The notes under the pieces: generated by a model
Seen by the model: only the letters and a program-made list of their open reading frames with translations
The model's database searches: none
What the model was told of the DNA's origin: nothing
Assembly: GCA_003265685.1 (NCBI GenBank)
Contig: KZ836109.1
Span: 1-64,000 of the forward strand
Source of the DNA: Piscinibacter caeni
Lineage (GTDB): Bacteria > Pseudomonadota > Gammaproteobacteria > Burkholderiales > Burkholderiaceae_C
DNA: 64,000 nucleotides
Direction of reading: 5' to 3'
Position numbers and translations under genes: made by a program
Shown: positions 35,016 through 48,187 of the stretch, piece by piece
Layout of the letters: every line of letters starts with the position of its first letter
Numbering within the stretch: the stretch's first letter is position 1

Positions 35016-36160
35016 AGGTCCTCCAGCCGTTGGGGCGGGTAGGTGTCCCAGCCCAGGCAGGCGGGACATTGCCAGAAGTAGTTCTGCGCCTCGAAGGCGC
35101 AGGCGGCGCAGCGGTAGCGCTGCAGCGGCCTGGCCGAGCGGCCCACGGCCTCGCGCAGCGCGAGCGCCTCGGCCTCGTCGAACGCCGTGCCGCCGGCCTG
35201 CAGCAGGCCCTGCGCGGCGGCGAGCGAGGGGTGCTGCTGCAGGTGCGCGAGCAGCCGTTGGCGGTGCCGTGCCGGATCGTCGTCGAGCAGCGCGAGCGCG
35301 GCCAGCAGGTCGCTGCCCGGGCTGCGCCGGTACAGCGCCTCGAGCTGCTCGTAGGCCGGGCCGGGTTCGCCGAGCTGCCGCGCGCTGTCGGCGTAGTCGC
35401 GTGCGACCAGGTTGAACGCGGCCGGGTGCGCCGCCATCAGCGTGCCCCAGGCCTGCAGCGCCTCGCGGTGCTCGCCGCGTGCGCGGGCGCGCTGGCCGGC
35501 CAGGATCAGCGGGCGCGGCGCCTGCGGCGCGGCCTCGCGGGCGCGCTGCAGGGCCTCGGCGGCCTCGGCCTCCTGCTGGCGCGCCTGCGCTTCGAGCGCC
35601 AGCTCGCACCAGTAGTGCGCGATGCGGGCCTTGAACGAGCCGCTGCCGGCCCGCTCGAGCCGCGCCGCCACCTCGGCGGCGGCGCGCCATTCGCGCGAGC
35701 GCTCGTGCAGCGCCAGCAGCGCCAGGCGCGCCTCGGTGTCGAAGGGCGTGCCCTCGAGCGCCTCGAAGGCCTGCTCGGCGCGGTCGAACAGCCCGGCCTT
35801 CATGAAGTCCTGCGCCAGCGCGTGCTGGGCGCGCTCGCGGTCGGCGCTGACCAGGTCGCCGCGCTGCAGCAGGTGCTCGTGCACCCGCACCGCCCGCTCG
35901 TACTCGCCGCGGCGGCGGAACAGGTTGCCGAGCGCGAAATGCAGCTCGGTGGTGTCGGGGTCGTGCTGCACCGCCTCGATGAAGGCGTCGATCGCCTTGT
36001 CGTGCTGCTCGTTGAGCAGCAGGTTCAGGCCCTTGTAGTAGGCCTTGGGCGATTCCTGCTGCTCGCGCTTCCACTGGCGCAGGTCCAGGCGCGAGGCGAG
36101 CCAGCCGAGCGCGAAGGCCACCGGCAGCCCGAGCAGCAGCCACTGCAGGTCAAATTCCAT
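35012..36160 (-). CDS. lapB: LPS assembly protein LapB (YciM)
   Basis: Inner-membrane TPR protein that controls LpxC stability and LPS assembly; 382 residues. One N-terminal membrane helix (about 5-23), then TPR repeats ([51 protein letters not shown] and others) and a C-terminal rubredoxin-like metal site (YRCAACAF and [11 protein letters not shown], four cysteines). Overlaps lapA by 11 bases and rfaE1 by 4 bases. Confidence 0.95.
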   Translation of the reverse strand: MEFDLQWLLLGLPVAFALGWLASRLDLRQWKREQQESPKAYYKGLNLLLNEQHDKAIDAFIEAVQHDPDTTELHFALGNLFRRRGEYERAVRVHEHLLQRGDLVSADRERAQHALAQDFMKAGLFDRAEQAFEALEGTPFDTEARLALLALHERSREWRAAAEVAARLERAGSGSFKARIAHYWCELALEAQARQQEAEAAEALQRAREAAPQAPRPLILAGQRARARGEHREALQAWGTLMAAHPAAFNLVARDYADSARQLGEPGPAYEQLEALYRRSPGSDLLAALALLDDDPARHRQRLLAHLQQHPSLAAAQGLLQAGGTAFDEAEALALREAVGRSARPLQRYRCAACAFEAQNYFWQCPACLGWDTYPPQRLEDL

Positions 36161-36461
36161 CGCGCGGCGGGTATTCCGGGGTGGGCGGCAGCACGAGCTG
36201 GGAGGTGTCGGTCGCGGCGCCGGGTTCGTCGTCGGACGTGCGGCGGCGCGCCACGCGGCGGTGCCGCCACCAGCTCGGCAGCATCGCCAGCACGCCGGCC
36301 ACGCAGCCGAACGCGAAGGCGGCGAGCACGACGAACACCATCGACGTGCGCCACTCGTAGCCGAAGAACCAGCGGATGGCCGCGTCGTGCTGGTTGTTCA
36401 GCGCGAACGCGAAGAGAACGAAGAAGAGGAAGGCCCGGGCGAGCCAGATGACGATGCGCAT
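36150..36461 (-). CDS. lapA: LapA/YciS (DUF1049) membrane protein
   Basis: 103 residues with two membrane helices (about 5-20 and 41-61), the DUF1049 pattern: ALNNQHDAAIRWFFG after the first helix and VFVVLAAFAFGCVAGVLAMLPSWWRHRR. It works with LapB in LPS assembly. Its last 11 bases overlap the lapB start. A TAGAAT on the minus strand (36482 to 36477) lies 15 bases before the ATG and may be its promoter. Confidence 0.92.
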   Translation of the reverse strand: MRIVIWLARAFLFFVLFAFALNNQHDAAIRWFFGYEWRTSMVFVVLAAFAFGCVAGVLAMLPSWWRHRRVARRRTSDDEPGAATDTSQLVLPPTPEYPPRDGI

Positions 36462-36501
36462 CGGTGGGTCGCGCCGATTCTAACGACGCGACCCCCGGGA
36501 A

Positions 36502-36825
36502 TCAGCCGGCCGTGTCGGCCGGGCCCGGTTCGTCGCGCACCGGCACGTGGGCGTCGACCGCCTCGCGCAGGGCCTTGCCGGGCTTGAAATGGGGCACCAG
36601 CTTCTCGGGGATGATCACCTGCTCGCCGCTGCGCGGGTTGCGGCCCACGCGCGGCGGGCGGCGGTTGATCGAGAAGCTGCCGAAGCCGCGGATCTCGATG
36701 CGGTGCCCGCGCGCGAGCGCGTCGGACATCGCATCGAGGATCGTCTTGACCGCGAACTCGGTGTCGCGGTGGGTCAGCTGGCCGAAGCGCTCGGCCAGCT
36801 TGGTCACCAGGTCGGATCGGGTCAT
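36502..36825 (-). CDS. ihfB: integration host factor subunit beta
   Basis: DNA-bending nucleoid protein that pairs with IhfA; 107 residues. Typical [17 protein letters not shown] start, GRGSF-equivalent [26 protein letters not shown] with the minor-groove proline (GRNP) and [14 protein letters not shown] charged tail of about 12 residues ([14 protein letters not shown]) extends past the usual end. 29 bases after rpsA, the usual rpsA-ihfB-lapA order. Confidence 0.95.
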   Translation of the reverse strand: MTRSDLVTKLAERFGQLTHRDTEFAVKTILDAMSDALARGHRIEIRGFGSFSINRRPPRVGRNPRSGEQVIIPEKLVPHFKPGKALREAVDAHVPVRDEPGPADTAG

Positions 36826-36854
36826 GACGGTCCGTCGGCTCGCGGAAGTTCAGC

Positions 36855-38567
36855 TCACTCCGACTTGTTGTCCAGCTTGGCGCGCAGCAGGGCGCCCAGG
36901 CTGGTGGTGCCGGCGGTCTCGCGCTCGTTGGTCTGTGCCAGACGCTGCATCGCTTCCTGCTGGTCGGCGCTGTCCTTGGCCTTGATCGACAACTGGATCG
37001 AGCGCGTCTTGCGGTCGATGTTGATGATCAGGGCGGTGACCTCGTCGCCTTCCTTCAGCACGTTGCGCGCGTCTTCCACGCGGTCGCGGCTGATCTCGGA
37101 GGCGCGCAGGTAACCCGTCACGTCGGCGTTGAGCTGGATCTCGGCGCCGCGGGGGTCGACGCTCTTGACCTTGCCGGACACCGTCGCACCGCGGTCGTTG
37201 ACCGAGGTGTAGCTGGTGAACGGGTCGGAATCGAGCTGCTTGATGCCCAGCGAGATGCGCTCGCGGTCGACGTCGACGGCCAGCACCACGGCCTCGACTT
37301 CCTGGCCCTTCTTGTAGTTGCGCACCGCGCTCTCGCCCGGCTCGTTCCAGGACAGGTCGGACAGGTGCACCAGGCCGTCGATGCCGGCGGCCAGGCCGAC
37401 AAACACGCCGAAGTCGGTGATCGACTTGACCGGGCCCTTGACCTTGTCGCCACGCTGCACGGTGGCGGCGAACTCCTCCCAGGGGTTCGCCTTGCACTGC
37501 TTCATGCCCAGGCTGATGCGGCGCTTGTCCTCGTCGATCTCGAGCACCATGACCTCGACTTCCTCGCCGAGGGAGACCACCTTGTTCGGGGCGACGTTCT
37601 TGTTGGTCCAGTCCATCTCGGAGACGTGCACCAGGCCTTCGATGCCCGGCTCGATCTCGACGAAGGCGCCGTAGTCGGCGATGTTGGTGACCTTGCCGAA
37701 CAGGCGCGTGCCCTGCGGGTAGCGGCGCGAGACGCCGTGCCACGGGTCGTCGCCGAGCTGCTTGAGGCCGAGCGAGACGCGGTTCTTCTCGGCGTCGAAC
37801 TTCAGCACCTTGGCGTCGAGCTCCTGGCCGACCTGCACCACCTCGCTCGGGTGCCGCACGCGGCGCCAGGCCATGTCGGTGATGTGCAGCAGGCCGTCGA
37901 TGCCGCCGAGGTCGACGAACGCACCGTACTCGGTGATGTTCTTGACCACGCCGTGCACGATCGCGCCTTCATGCAGCGTCTCGAGCAGCTTGGCGCGCTC
38001 TTCGCCCATCGAGGCCTCGACCACCGCGCGGCGCGACAACACGACGTTGTTGCGCTTGCGGTCGAGCTTGATGACCTTGAACTCCATGGTCTTGCCCTCG
38101 AACGGCGTCATGTCCTTGACAGGACGCGTGTCGAGCAGCGAGCCGGGGAGGAAGGCGCGGATGCCGTTGACCAGCACCGTCAGGCCGCCCTTGACCTTGC
38201 CGTTCACCGTGCCGGTGACGAAGTCGCCCGACTCGAGCGCCTTCTCGAGCGCCAGCCAGGAGGCCAGGCGCTTGGCCTTGTCGCGCGACAGGATGGTGTC
38301 GCCGTAGCCGTTCTCGAGCGCGTCGATGGCCACCGAGACGAAATCGCCCACCTGGACCTCGAGGCCGCCGGTGTCGTTCTTGAATTCGTCGATGGGGATG
38401 TAGGCTTCCGACTTCAGGCCGGCATTGACCACCACGAAGTTGTAGTCGACACGGACGACTTCGGCCGTGATGACCTCGCCACTGCGCATCTCCGAGCGCT
38501 TGAGCGATTCTTCGAACAGGGCGGCAAAGGATTCGCCGCCGCCGGTGGCTTGTTGAACTTGGGACAT
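36855..38567 (-). CDS. rpsA: 30S ribosomal protein S1
   Basis: mRNA-binding ribosomal protein; 570 residues with six S1 domains. Recognisable repeats include [91 protein letters not shown] and [22 protein letters not shown]. The 96-base leader contains a GCGCC-GCAA-GGCGC hairpin near 38630-38644; S1 genes are commonly autoregulated through their leaders, which is only inferred here. Confidence 0.97.
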   Translation of the reverse strand: MSQVQQATGGGESFAALFEESLKRSEMRSGEVITAEVVRVDYNFVVVNAGLKSEAYIPIDEFKNDTGGLEVQVGDFVSVAIDALENGYGDTILSRDKAKRLASWLALEKALESGDFVTGTVNGKVKGGLTVLVNGIRAFLPGSLLDTRPVKDMTPFEGKTMEFKVIKLDRKRNNVVLSRRAVVEASMGEERAKLLETLHEGAIVHGVVKNITEYGAFVDLGGIDGLLHITDMAWRRVRHPSEVVQVGQELDAKVLKFDAEKNRVSLGLKQLGDDPWHGVSRRYPQGTRLFGKVTNIADYGAFVEIEPGIEGLVHVSEMDWTNKNVAPNKVVSLGEEVEVMVLEIDEDKRRISLGMKQCKANPWEEFAATVQRGDKVKGPVKSITDFGVFVGLAAGIDGLVHLSDLSWNEPGESAVRNYKKGQEVEAVVLAVDVDRERISLGIKQLDSDPFTSYTSVNDRGATVSGKVKSVDPRGAEIQLNADVTGYLRASEISRDRVEDARNVLKEGDEVTALIINIDRKTRSIQLSIKAKDSADQQEAMQRLAQTNERETAGTTSLGALLRAKLDNKSE

Positions 38568-38663
38568 GGGGACTTTCGGGTGCGGCTTGCGCCGCGGGTT
38601 GCGGTTGACGATCCGTCGCCCCGGCGCGCCTTGCGGCGCTGGAGGGGAGGCGACGGGCCTTCT

Positions 38664-40673
38664 TCAGTGGCCCTTTGCCGAGGCGAAGGGCCGACGCTGC
38701 TCCCAGGCTTCCAGCACCAGGGCCATCGAGTCGTCGACGCCCAGGGCCGAGTTGTCCAGCAGCAGCGCCTTCGGGGCCGGCTTCAAGGGGGCGACGCTGC
38801 GGTTCGAATCCCTCGCATCGCGCGCCTCGAGATCGGCTCGAAGGTCGTCGATGCTAGCCGGAATTCCCTTTGAAATCAACTGCTTGTAGCGTCGCTCCGC
38901 GCGTGTGGCGGCACTCGCCGTGAGGAACACCTTGAGGTCGGCGCCGGGGAAGATCACCGTGCCCATGTCGCGCCCATCGGCCACCAGCCCGGGCACGCGC
39001 CGGAATCCGAGCTGCAGCTGGCGCAGCGCCTCGCGCACCGCCGGCCAGGCGGCCACGCGCGAGGCCATCAGGCCCACCTGCTCGTCGCGCAGCGCCTCGG
39101 CGACGTTCTCGGCGCCCAGGTGGGCATCGCCGCCGACGAAATGCAGGTCCAGCCCGGCCGCGACGCGGGCCAGCGCAGCCTCGTCGTCGCCCGGCACGCC
39201 CTGGCGCATCGCGGTCAGCGCGGTCGCGCGGTAGACCGCGCCGGAGTCGAGGAAGTGGTAGCCCAGCGCCTTGGCGACGGCGCTGGCGAGCGTGCCCTTG
39301 CCGGAGGCGGTGGGGCCGTCGACCGTGATGACGGGGATGTCGTCCAGCCGCGTACGCACCAGGCCGAACAGCGCCTCGAAGTACTCCGGGAAGGTCTTGG
39401 CGACGCACTTCGGGTCGAGGATGCGCACCGGCGCGCCGGCGAAGGCGGCCAGCGAGAAGCACATCGCGATGCGGTGGTCGTCGTAGGTGCGGACCGCGGC
39501 GGGGCTCGTGCGCGCCGGCGGCGTGACGGCGATGGAATCGGCGCCTTCCTCGACCGTGGCGCCGAGCTTGCGCAGCTCGGCGGCCATCGCGGCGATGCGG
39601 TCGGTCTCCTTGACGCGCCAGCTGGCGATGTTCGTCAGCCGCGTGGTGCCCTGGGCGAAGAGCGCCATGACGGCCAGCGTCATCGCGGCGTCGGGGATGT
39701 GGTTGCAGTCCAGCGTGATCGCCTGCAGCGGGAAGCGGCTGCGCTTGACCTCGAGCCAGCCGGGGCCGCTCGTCACGTCGGCGCCCATCGCCTGCGCCGC
39801 CTCGACGAAGCGGATGTCGCCCTGGATCGAATCGCTGCCCACGCCCTCGATGCGCACCGGCGCGTCGGGCGCGGCGATCGCGCCGAGCGCGATGAAGTAC
39901 GAGGCCGAGGACGCATCACCCTCGACGTGGATGCTGCCCGGCGAACTGTAGGCGCTGCCCTGCGGGATCGTGAAGCGCTGCCAGCCCTCGCGCCGCACCG
40001 CGATACCGAAGCGCGCCAGCAGGTTCAGCGTGATCTCGACGTAGGGCTTGGAGATCAGTTCGCCCTCGACCTCGACGACGATGTCGTTGCCCTGTGCCAC
40101 CAGCGGCAGCGCGAGCAGCAGTGCGGTGAGGAACTGGCTGGAGACGTCGCCCCGGACACGGATGGCGCGGATCGGCGCGGTGGTGCGCAGCGCGCCGGCA
40201 GACAGGCGCAGCGGCGGGTAACCGTCCTGGCCGAGGTAATCCACCGTGCAGCCGAGCTGGCGCAGTGCGTCGACCAGGTCGCCGATCGGCCGCTCGTGCA
40301 TGCGCGGCACGCCGGAGAGTTCGAAGCGACCGCCCTGCGTGGCGGCGAGCACCGCCAGCGCGGCGGTCAGCGGCCGCATCGCGGTGCCGGCGTTGCCGAG
40401 GAAGAGCTGCGCCTCGGTGGTCTTCAGGCGCGCGCCGAGGCCGGTGACGCGCAGCGCCTCACCCTCGCGCTCAAGCCCGCAGCCCAGCGTGCGCAGGGCC
40501 TCGAGCATCACGCGCGTGTCGTCGGAGTCGAGCAGGTCGTGCACGACGGTCGTGCCCGCGCTCAGCCCGGCCAGCAGCAGCACGCGGTTGGAGATGCTCT
40601 TGGAGCCCGGCAGGCGCACCAGGCCGGAGGCGGTCTGCAGCGGGGGAAGGTCGAGGAACTCGGTGGCGAACAT
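38664..40673 (-). CDS. aroA-cmk: bifunctional EPSP synthase / cytidylate kinase fusion
   Basis: 669 residues joining two enzymes. Residues 1-440 are 3-phosphoshikimate 1-carboxyvinyltransferase (shikimate pathway): [51 protein letters not shown] and [19 protein letters not shown]. From about 445 follows cytidylate kinase, which phosphorylates CMP: P-loop [26 protein letters not shown] and [16 protein letters not shown]. No stop separates the domains. This fusion is known in Comamonadaceae-like Burkholderiales. Ten bases after tyrA. Confidence 0.95.
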   Translation of the reverse strand: MFATEFLDLPPLQTASGLVRLPGSKSISNRVLLLAGLSAGTTVVHDLLDSDDTRVMLEALRTLGCGLEREGEALRVTGLGARLKTTEAQLFLGNAGTAMRPLTAALAVLAATQGGRFELSGVPRMHERPIGDLVDALRQLGCTVDYLGQDGYPPLRLSAGALRTTAPIRAIRVRGDVSSQFLTALLLALPLVAQGNDIVVEVEGELISKPYVEITLNLLARFGIAVRREGWQRFTIPQGSAYSSPGSIHVEGDASSASYFIALGAIAAPDAPVRIEGVGSDSIQGDIRFVEAAQAMGADVTSGPGWLEVKRSRFPLQAITLDCNHIPDAAMTLAVMALFAQGTTRLTNIASWRVKETDRIAAMAAELRKLGATVEEGADSIAVTPPARTSPAAVRTYDDHRIAMCFSLAAFAGAPVRILDPKCVAKTFPEYFEALFGLVRTRLDDIPVITVDGPTASGKGTLASAVAKALGYHFLDSGAVYRATALTAMRQGVPGDDEAALARVAAGLDLHFVGGDAHLGAENVAEALRDEQVGLMASRVAAWPAVREALRQLQLGFRRVPGLVADGRDMGTVIFPGADLKVFLTASAATRAERRYKQLISKGIPASIDDLRADLEARDARDSNRSVAPLKPAPKALLLDNSALGVDDSMALVLEAWEQRRPFASAKGH

Positions 40674-40683
40674 GCGCGGCGCG

Positions 40684-41568
40684 TCAGCGGTTGCCGCCGG
40701 GCTTGCCGCTGCCCATGTGCCAGCCGGCGCGCGCCTCGGAGGCCTTGCGGATCAGGTCCTCGAGCGCCTCGGCGTTGCCGGTCTTGATGACATGCTCCAT
40801 CGCGTCCAGCGTGTGCCGGAAGCGCTGCGACTGCTTGAGGATCTCTTCGCGGTTGGACATCAGGATGTCGCGCCAGACCGTCGGGTCGCTGGCGGCGATG
40901 CGGGTGAAGTCGCGGAAGCCCGGGCCGGCGAGGGAGAGGAAGTCGCGCCCGGCCGGCTGGCGCGCCACCGAGTTGAAGTAGGCGAAGGCCAGCATGTGCG
41001 GCAGGTGGCTGACGGCGGCGAACGCGGCGTCGTGGTTCTCCGGCGTCATGCGCAGCACCTGCGCGCCGATCGCGGCCCAGCAGTCGGTGGCCTTCTGCAC
41101 CAGCTCGGGCGTGGTCTGCGGCAGCGGCGTGAGGATCACCTGGCGGCCGCTGTAGAGCGCCGCGTCGGCATGGGCGATGCCGGCCACCTCCTTGCCGGCG
41201 ATCGGGTGCGCCGGCACGAACGAGGGCACGCGCTCCTTGAGCACCCGGCGCGCGGCGTCCACCACGTCGCGCTTGGTCGAGCCCACGTCCATGAACAGCA
41301 CGCCGGGTTCGACCAGGTGACGGATCGCCTTGAAGGTGGACTCGGTGGCCGACACCGGCACCGAGATCAGCACCACGTCCGAGCCGGAGACCGCCAGCAG
41401 CGCCGACTCGGCCGCCTGGTCGATCACGCCGAGCTGGCGCGCGCGCTCGGTGGTGGAGGGCGACTTGCTGTAGCCGATCACGCGCTTGACCAGGCCGGCG
41501 CGCTTGAGCGCCAGCGCGAACGAACCGCCCATCAAGCCGCAACCGATGACACCGAGCTGGTTGAACAT
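40684..41568 (-). CDS. tyrA: prephenate dehydrogenase
   Basis: Oxidative decarboxylation of prephenate to 4-hydroxyphenylpyruvate for tyrosine; 294 residues. Rossmann motif [46 protein letters not shown] with the conserved His of the active site, and [12 protein letters not shown]. Lies between pheA (17 bases upstream) and aroA-cmk (10 bases downstream). The usual hisC between pheA and tyrA is missing here. Confidence 0.94.
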   Translation of the reverse strand: MFNQLGVIGCGLMGGSFALALKRAGLVKRVIGYSKSPSTTERARQLGVIDQAAESALLAVSGSDVVLISVPVSATESTFKAIRHLVEPGVLFMDVGSTKRDVVDAARRVLKERVPSFVPAHPIAGKEVAGIAHADAALYSGRQVILTPLPQTTPELVQKATDCWAAIGAQVLRMTPENHDAAFAAVSHLPHMLAFAYFNSVARQPAGRDFLSLAGPGFRDFTRIAASDPTVWRDILMSNREEILKQSQRFRHTLDAMEHVIKTGNAEALEDLIRKASEARAGWHMGSGKPGGNR

Positions 41569-41585
41569 CTGCGAGTCGGTCCTGG

Positions 41586-42692
41586 TCAGTGCACGTCGAT
41601 GGGATAGGTGCCCAGCACCTTGAAGAACGCGCACACGCCGCGCAGCTCCCTGAGCGCCTGCGCCACGTGCGGCTGGTCCGGGTGGCCCTGCAGGTCGATG
41701 TAGAAGTAGTACTCCCACTGGCCCGAACGTGCCGGGCGCGACTCGAAGCGGCTCATCGACACGCCGTGCTGCTTCAGCGGCACCAGCATGTCGTGCACCG
41801 CGCCGGGCTTGTTGGCCACCGAGACCACGAGGCTGGTGCAGTCGTGGCCCGAGGCGGCCGGGCGCGGGTGGCGGTCCGGGTGCGCCAGGATCGCGAAACG
41901 GGTGCGGTTGTGCGCCTCGTCCTGGATCGCCGGGGCCACCACGTGCAGGCCGAACTCGCTGCCGGCGCGCTCGCTGGCAATCGCCGCCAGGCCGGTGTCG
42001 GCGGCCGCCAGGCGCGCGCCCTCGGCATTGCTGGCCACCGGGCGGCGCTCCACCTGCGGCAGGTGGTTGGACAGCCAGCCGTGGCATTGCGCGAGCGCCT
42101 GCGGGTGGGCGCAGACGGCCTTGATGCCCCCCAGCGAGTTCTCGCGCCGCAGCAGGTTGTGCTTCACCACCAGGCTGGTCTCGCCGATGATGAACAGCGG
42201 CGTGGTCAGGAACAGGTCGAGCGAGCGCGTCACCACGCCCTCGGTGGAGTTCTCGACCGGCACGACGCCGAAGTCGGCCGCGCCGGCCACCGTCTGGTGC
42301 AGCACCTCGTCGAAGTTGGCGCAGGGCACGCGCACGATCGACGAGCCGAAGAAGCCGAGCGCCGCCTCCTCGCTGAAGGTGCCGGCCGGGCCCAGGTAGG
42401 CCACCCGCGTGGGGGTCTCGAGCGCGCGGCAGGCCGACATGATCTCGCGCCAGATCGGCGCCACGCTCTCGGACTTCAGCGGCCCCGGGTTGGCGGCCTT
42501 CAGCCCGTCGATCACCTGCGCCTCGCGCTCGGGGCGGAACACCACCGAGCCCTCCTTCTTCTTCAGCTCGCCGACCTGCTGGGCCAGCTGCGCACGGCGG
42601 TTCAGCAGCGCGAGCAGCTCGCGGTCGAGCCCGTCGATCTGCGTGCGCAGCGCGAGCAGCTCGGGCAGGGGCGAGGCGGGAGAGTCAGCCAT
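41586..42692 (-). CDS. pheA: bifunctional chorismate mutase / prephenate dehydratase
   Basis: Chorismate to prephenate to phenylpyruvate; 368 residues. AroQ-type mutase at 1-95 (LRTQIDGLDRELLALLNRRAQLAQQVGELK), prephenate dehydratase core (YLGPAGTFSEEAALGFFG, VVPVENSTEGVVTRSLDLF, TRFAILA) and a C-terminal ACT domain (CTSLVVSVANKPGAVHDMLVPL, SRFESRPARSGQWEYYFYID) for phenylalanine feedback, with the ESRP motif intact. A GACAAT -10-like hexamer lies 9 bases before the ATG. Confidence 0.95.
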   Translation of the reverse strand: MADSPASPLPELLALRTQIDGLDRELLALLNRRAQLAQQVGELKKKEGSVVFRPEREAQVIDGLKAANPGPLKSESVAPIWREIMSACRALETPTRVAYLGPAGTFSEEAALGFFGSSIVRVPCANFDEVLHQTVAGAADFGVVPVENSTEGVVTRSLDLFLTTPLFIIGETSLVVKHNLLRRENSLGGIKAVCAHPQALAQCHGWLSNHLPQVERRPVASNAEGARLAAADTGLAAIASERAGSEFGLHVVAPAIQDEAHNRTRFAILAHPDRHPRPAASGHDCTSLVVSVANKPGAVHDMLVPLKQHGVSMSRFESRPARSGQWEYYFYIDLQGHPDQPHVAQALRELRGVCAFFKVLGTYPIDVH

Positions 42693-42701
42693 GGGCCGGA
42701 A

Positions 42702-42707
42702 ATTGTC
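42702..42707 (-). promoter_or_regulatory. -10-like hexamer for pheA
   Basis: GACAAT on the minus strand, nine bases before the pheA ATG, with no Shine-Dalgarno sequence between. The 73-base gap after gyrA suggests an independent pheA promoter giving a leaderless or near-leaderless transcript. Confidence 0.4.
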
Positions 42708-42765
42708 GCATCAGTTGCCTTCCGGCCAGGCGGCGCGGGCCGCCGGGCGGGCCGGGCACGCGGCC

Positions 42766-45369
<2,604 letters not shown>

Positions 45370-45626
45370 GCGGCGCTCGAGGCAGGGCTCGTGGAGGAGG
45401 TGGCGTCGCGGGGCTGGAGCCGGCGCCACGCAAAACGATTGATTCTAATTGCGCTACCTTGTGGCACCTGCGCAACATCGTCACCGACGTACCGCAGGCC
45501 CGAGGCCAAAATCAAGTCACGGAAAGGCCCTATGGCACAATCCGCCGTCGGTGGTCGGCACCCGCGGACGAGGGCTTTGCCAGCGTTCTCGAAGACCAAC
45601 TGCTCAATTCCCTCGAGAGGAGAATC

Positions 45627-46295
45627 ATGAAGAAACTGAACAAGGTGGCGTCGCTCTTCGCAACCGCCGCGCTTGCCGCCTCCGCGTCGGGTGTGTCCGC
45701 CCAGACGATCGACAACTGGGTCAACAGCACCGGCATCACCTGGAAGAACGGCACCAACGAGCTGTGCTGGCGTGATGCCAACTGGACGCCGGCCACCGCC
45801 AAGGAAGACTGCGACGGCGCGCTGAAGAAGGCCGCTCCGGCCCCGGCGCCCGCCCCGGCCCCCGCGCCCGCCCCGGCGCCCGCGCCCGCCCCGGTCGCTC
45901 CGCCGCCCCCGCCGGCGCCGCCGGCCGCTCCGGTGAGCGAGAAGGTCACGTTCGCGGCCGACGCGTTCTTCGACACCGACAAGGCCGTGCTGAAGCCCGA
46001 GGGCAAGGCAAAGCTGGACGACCTGACCAGCAAGATCTCCGGCATCAACCTCGAAGTCATCATCGCCGTCGGCCACACCGACAGCGACGGCTCGGATGCG
46101 TACAACCAGAAGCTGTCGGTGCGTCGCGCCGAGGCCGTCAAGGAGTACCTGACGAGCAAGGGCGTCGAGAAGAACCGCGTCTACACCGAAGGCAAGGGCG
46201 AGAAGCAGCCCGTGGCCGACAACAAGACCAAGGAAGGCAAGGCGAAGAACCGCCGCGTCGAGATCGAGGTCGTCGGCACCCGCACCAAGAAGTGA
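45627..46295 (+). CDS. ompA: OmpA-family outer membrane protein with Pro-Ala linker
   Basis: 222 residues. Signal peptide about 1-25 (cleavage after VSA), a short domain with NELCWRDANWTPATAKEDCDG (two cysteines probably disulfide-bonded), a (Pro-Ala)n linker at about 70-100, and an OmpA-like peptidoglycan-binding domain (FFDTDKAVLKPEGKAKLDDL, AVGHTDSDGSDAYNQKLSVRRAEAVKEYL, NRRVEIEV). No eight-stranded barrel, so it is the compact betaproteobacterial type next to gyrA. GAGAGGAGAATC precedes the ATG, and an intrinsic terminator follows. Confidence 0.94.
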   Translation: MKKLNKVASLFATAALAASASGVSAQTIDNWVNSTGITWKNGTNELCWRDANWTPATAKEDCDGALKKAAPAPAPAPAPAPAPAPAPAPVAPPPPPAPPAAPVSEKVTFAADAFFDTDKAVLKPEGKAKLDDLTSKISGINLEVIIAVGHTDSDGSDAYNQKLSVRRAEAVKEYLTSKGVEKNRVYTEGKGEKQPVADNKTKEGKAKNRRVEIEVVGTRTKK

Positions 46296-46319
46296 CCTGA
46301 CGGTCCTTCCGACGCAGAC

Positions 46320-46345
46320 AAACCCCGCCCCGGCGGGGTTTGTTG
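46320..46345 (+). terminator. intrinsic terminator of ompA
   Basis: AAACCCCGCC, loop CC, GGCGGGGTTT, then GTTG. 25 bases after the ompA stop. Confidence 0.85.
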
Positions 46346-46360
46346 TTTCTGGCCTTTACC

Positions 46361-46366
46361 TACCAT
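46361..46366 (+). promoter_or_regulatory. -10-like hexamer for ubiG, leaderless configuration
   Basis: TACCAT, then CCGCGC, then ATG; no Shine-Dalgarno sequence. It lies just beyond the ompA terminator, so ubiG needs its own promoter. Confidence 0.45.
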
Positions 46367-46372
46367 CCGCGC

Positions 46373-47083
46373 ATGAGCACGAGCGCCAACGTCGACCCGC
46401 AGGAACTCGCCAAGTTCAGCGAACTGGCCCACCGCTGGTGGGACCCGGAGAGCGAGTTCCGCCCCCTGCACCAGATCAATCCGCTGCGGCTGGACTGGAT
46501 CGCGTCGCTGATGCCGCTGGCGGGCAAGCGCATCGTCGACGTCGGCTGCGGCGGCGGCATCCTGGCCGACGCGATGGCGCGCCGCGGCGCCGACGTGCTG
46601 GGCATCGACCTCGCCACCAAGCCGCTGCGCGTGGCGCAGTTGCACGCGCTCGAGGCCGGCACCACCTCGGTGGCCTATCGCGAGATCGCCGCCGAGGCGC
46701 TGGCGGCAGAGCAGCCCGGCAGCTTCGATGCCGTCACCTGCATGGAGATGCTCGAGCACGTGCCCGACCCGGCCTCGACGGTGCAGGCCTGCGCGACGCT
46801 CGCCAAGCCGGGCGGCTGGGTGTTCTTCTCGACGCTGAACCGCAACCCGAAGTCCTTCCTGTTCGCGATCGTCGGCGCGGAGTACGTGCTGCGCCTGCTG
46901 CCGCGCGGCACGCACGAATACGCCCGCTTCATCCGGCCGAGCGAGCTGGCGCGCTGGTGCCGCGACGCCGGGCTCGACGCCACCGCCACGCGCGGCCTGG
47001 GGTACAACCCGCTGACCAAGCGCTACGCCCTGAACGCCGACACGAGCGTGAACTACCTCGTGGCCTGCCGCAAGAGCGCATGA
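46373..47083 (+). CDS. ubiG: 3-demethylubiquinol / 2-polyprenyl-6-hydroxyphenol O-methyltransferase
   Basis: SAM-dependent O-methylation at two steps of ubiquinone synthesis; 236 residues. Motif [28 protein letters not shown], the family start [44 protein letters not shown] and the C-terminal [24 protein letters not shown] are all UbiG hallmarks. I chose ATG 46373 ([12 protein letters not shown]); an earlier in-frame start lies inside the ompA terminator. Overlaps gph by 4 bases. Confidence 0.95.
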   Translation: MSTSANVDPQELAKFSELAHRWWDPESEFRPLHQINPLRLDWIASLMPLAGKRIVDVGCGGGILADAMARRGADVLGIDLATKPLRVAQLHALEAGTTSVAYREIAAEALAAEQPGSFDAVTCMEMLEHVPDPASTVQACATLAKPGGWVFFSTLNRNPKSFLFAIVGAEYVLRLLPRGTHEYARFIRPSELARWCRDAGLDATATRGLGYNPLTKRYALNADTSVNYLVACRKSA

Positions 47084-47745
47084 GGCTCGCCGTGCGGGCG
47101 GTGCTGTTCGACCTGGACGGCACCCTGATCGACAGCGCGCCCGACCTGGCCGGCACGGGCAACGACATGCGCGCCGCGCGCGGCCTGCCGCTGCTGCCGC
47201 TGGATGAACTGCGGCCGATGGTGGGCGCCGGCGCCCGCGGCATGGTCGGGCGGGCGCTCGGTGTCGCCCCGGGGCAGGCCGGGTTCGAGGCGCTGCGCGA
47301 CGAGTTCCTGCAGCGCTACGAGGCCCGCATGACGCGCGAGACACGGGTGTTCGAAGCGATACAGCCGGTGCTCGCGGCGCTGGCCTCGCGCCGGCACCCC
47401 TGGGGCATCGTCACCAACAAGGTGACGCGCTACACCGAGCCCATCGTGCGCGCACTCGGGCTGGCCGAGGCCGCGGCGGTGGTGGTGTGCGGCGACACCA
47501 CGCCGCACGCCAAGCCGCACCCGGCCCCGCTGCTCGAGGCAGCACGGCGCATCGGGCTGGAGCCGGGCGAGTGCGTCTACGTCGGCGACGACCTGCGCGA
47601 CGTGCAGGCCGGCCGCGCCGCCGGCATGGCCACCGTGGCCGCCGCATGGGGCTACCTCGGCGACGGCGACCACATCGACGACTGGGGCGCCGACCACGTG
47701 ATCGCCGAACCCGGCCAGCTCTTGAACTTGCTGTCGCTGGCCTAA
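47080..47745 (+). CDS. gph: phosphoglycolate phosphatase (HAD family)
   Basis: Removes phosphate from 2-phosphoglycolate; 221 residues. HAD motif I with nucleophile Asp11 and Asp13 ([15 protein letters not shown]), motif II in [14 protein letters not shown], motif III Lys in [17 protein letters not shown] and motif [23 protein letters not shown] overlaps the ubiG stop, the standard ubiG-gph pair of betaproteobacteria. Its 3' end carries the ssrA promoter. Confidence 0.92.
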   Translation: MRLAVRAVLFDLDGTLIDSAPDLAGTGNDMRAARGLPLLPLDELRPMVGAGARGMVGRALGVAPGQAGFEALRDEFLQRYEARMTRETRVFEAIQPVLAALASRRHPWGIVTNKVTRYTEPIVRALGLAEAAAVVVCGDTTPHAKPHPAPLLEAARRIGLEPGECVYVGDDLRDVQAGRAAGMATVAAAWGYLGDGDHIDDWGADHVIAEPGQLLNLLSLA

Positions 47746-47748
47746 ACT
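47722..47748 (+). promoter_or_regulatory. ssrA: ssrA promoter inside the gph 3' end
   Basis: TTGAAC (47722-47727), 15-base spacer, TAAACT (47743-47748). The hexamer ends 9 bases before the predicted tmRNA 5' end. The spacer is slightly short, but position and both hexamers fit. Confidence 0.55.
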
Positions 47749-47757
47749 ACGGGCTGA

Positions 47758-48128
47758 GGGGCTGACCTGGCTTCGACGTGGGTGCGGAGTCGGTTCAGGG
47801 CATGCCGAGCACCAGTTCGCTCGTAAATCCACTGGAAACAAAGTAACTGCGAACGACTCTTCGTACGCTCTCGCCGCTTAAAACCGGTGAGCCTCGCAAC
47901 AGCTGGCCCATGGGCTGGGTCTGACGGGAAACCGGAGGACTGCGAGGTCATTCACATGGGATCGTCCTGAGCCGGGTCACTCGGCCCAGGATCAAATCAA
48001 GTGACTCGTGGTGACGGCAGCGTGCTGCTGCGCGGCCGGCACCATCAAACTCAAATCAGTCAGCTAAGCATGTAGAACTGGCCGGTGATGGCTTGCGGAC
48101 GGGGGTTCGATTCCCCCCAGCTCCACCA
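47758..48128 (+). ncRNA. ssrA: transfer-messenger RNA (tmRNA)
   Basis: 371-base RNA that rescues stalled ribosomes. The 5' end GGGGCTGACCTGGCTTCGAC pairs with the 3' end CCAGCTCCACCA, giving the alanyl acceptor stem with encoded CCA; GGTTCGATTCC forms the T arm. The tag frame (47849-47881) encodes ANDSSYALAA followed by TAA. Several pseudoknot-prone GC stretches lie between (for example GAGCCGGGTCACTCGGCCC). A single continuous molecule, as usual in betaproteobacteria. It ends 9 bases before an intrinsic terminator. Confidence 0.97.
47849..47881 (+). CDS. ssrA: tmRNA proteolysis tag reading frame
   Basis: Resume codon GCG followed by AAC GAC TCT TCG TAC GCT CTC GCC GCT TAA, giving ANDSSYALAA. 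The ALAA end is the ClpXP/ClpAP degradation signal. The resume codon follows GTAACT as in other tmRNAs. Confidence 0.93.
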   Translation, partial: ANDSSYALAA

Positions 48129-48136
48129 AACAACGA

Positions 48137-48170
48137 GGCCCTGGCGTCGCAAGACACCAGGGCCTTCGTC
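48137..48170 (+). terminator. ssrA: intrinsic terminator of ssrA
   Basis: GGCCCTGGCGTC, loop GCAA, GACACCAGGGCC (one C-A mismatch), then TTCGTCTTGT. It lies 8 bases after the tmRNA CCA end and before the convergent YvcK-like gene. Confidence 0.8.
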
Positions 48171-48187
48171 TTGTCCGGCCGGCCGCG

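Noticed and set aside
45840-45905. CCGGCGCC-type microrepeat in ompA as a possible sequencing or assembly error
   Set aside because: It encodes an in-frame Pro-Ala linker of the kind common in OmpA-family proteins, and the frame is intact on both sides.
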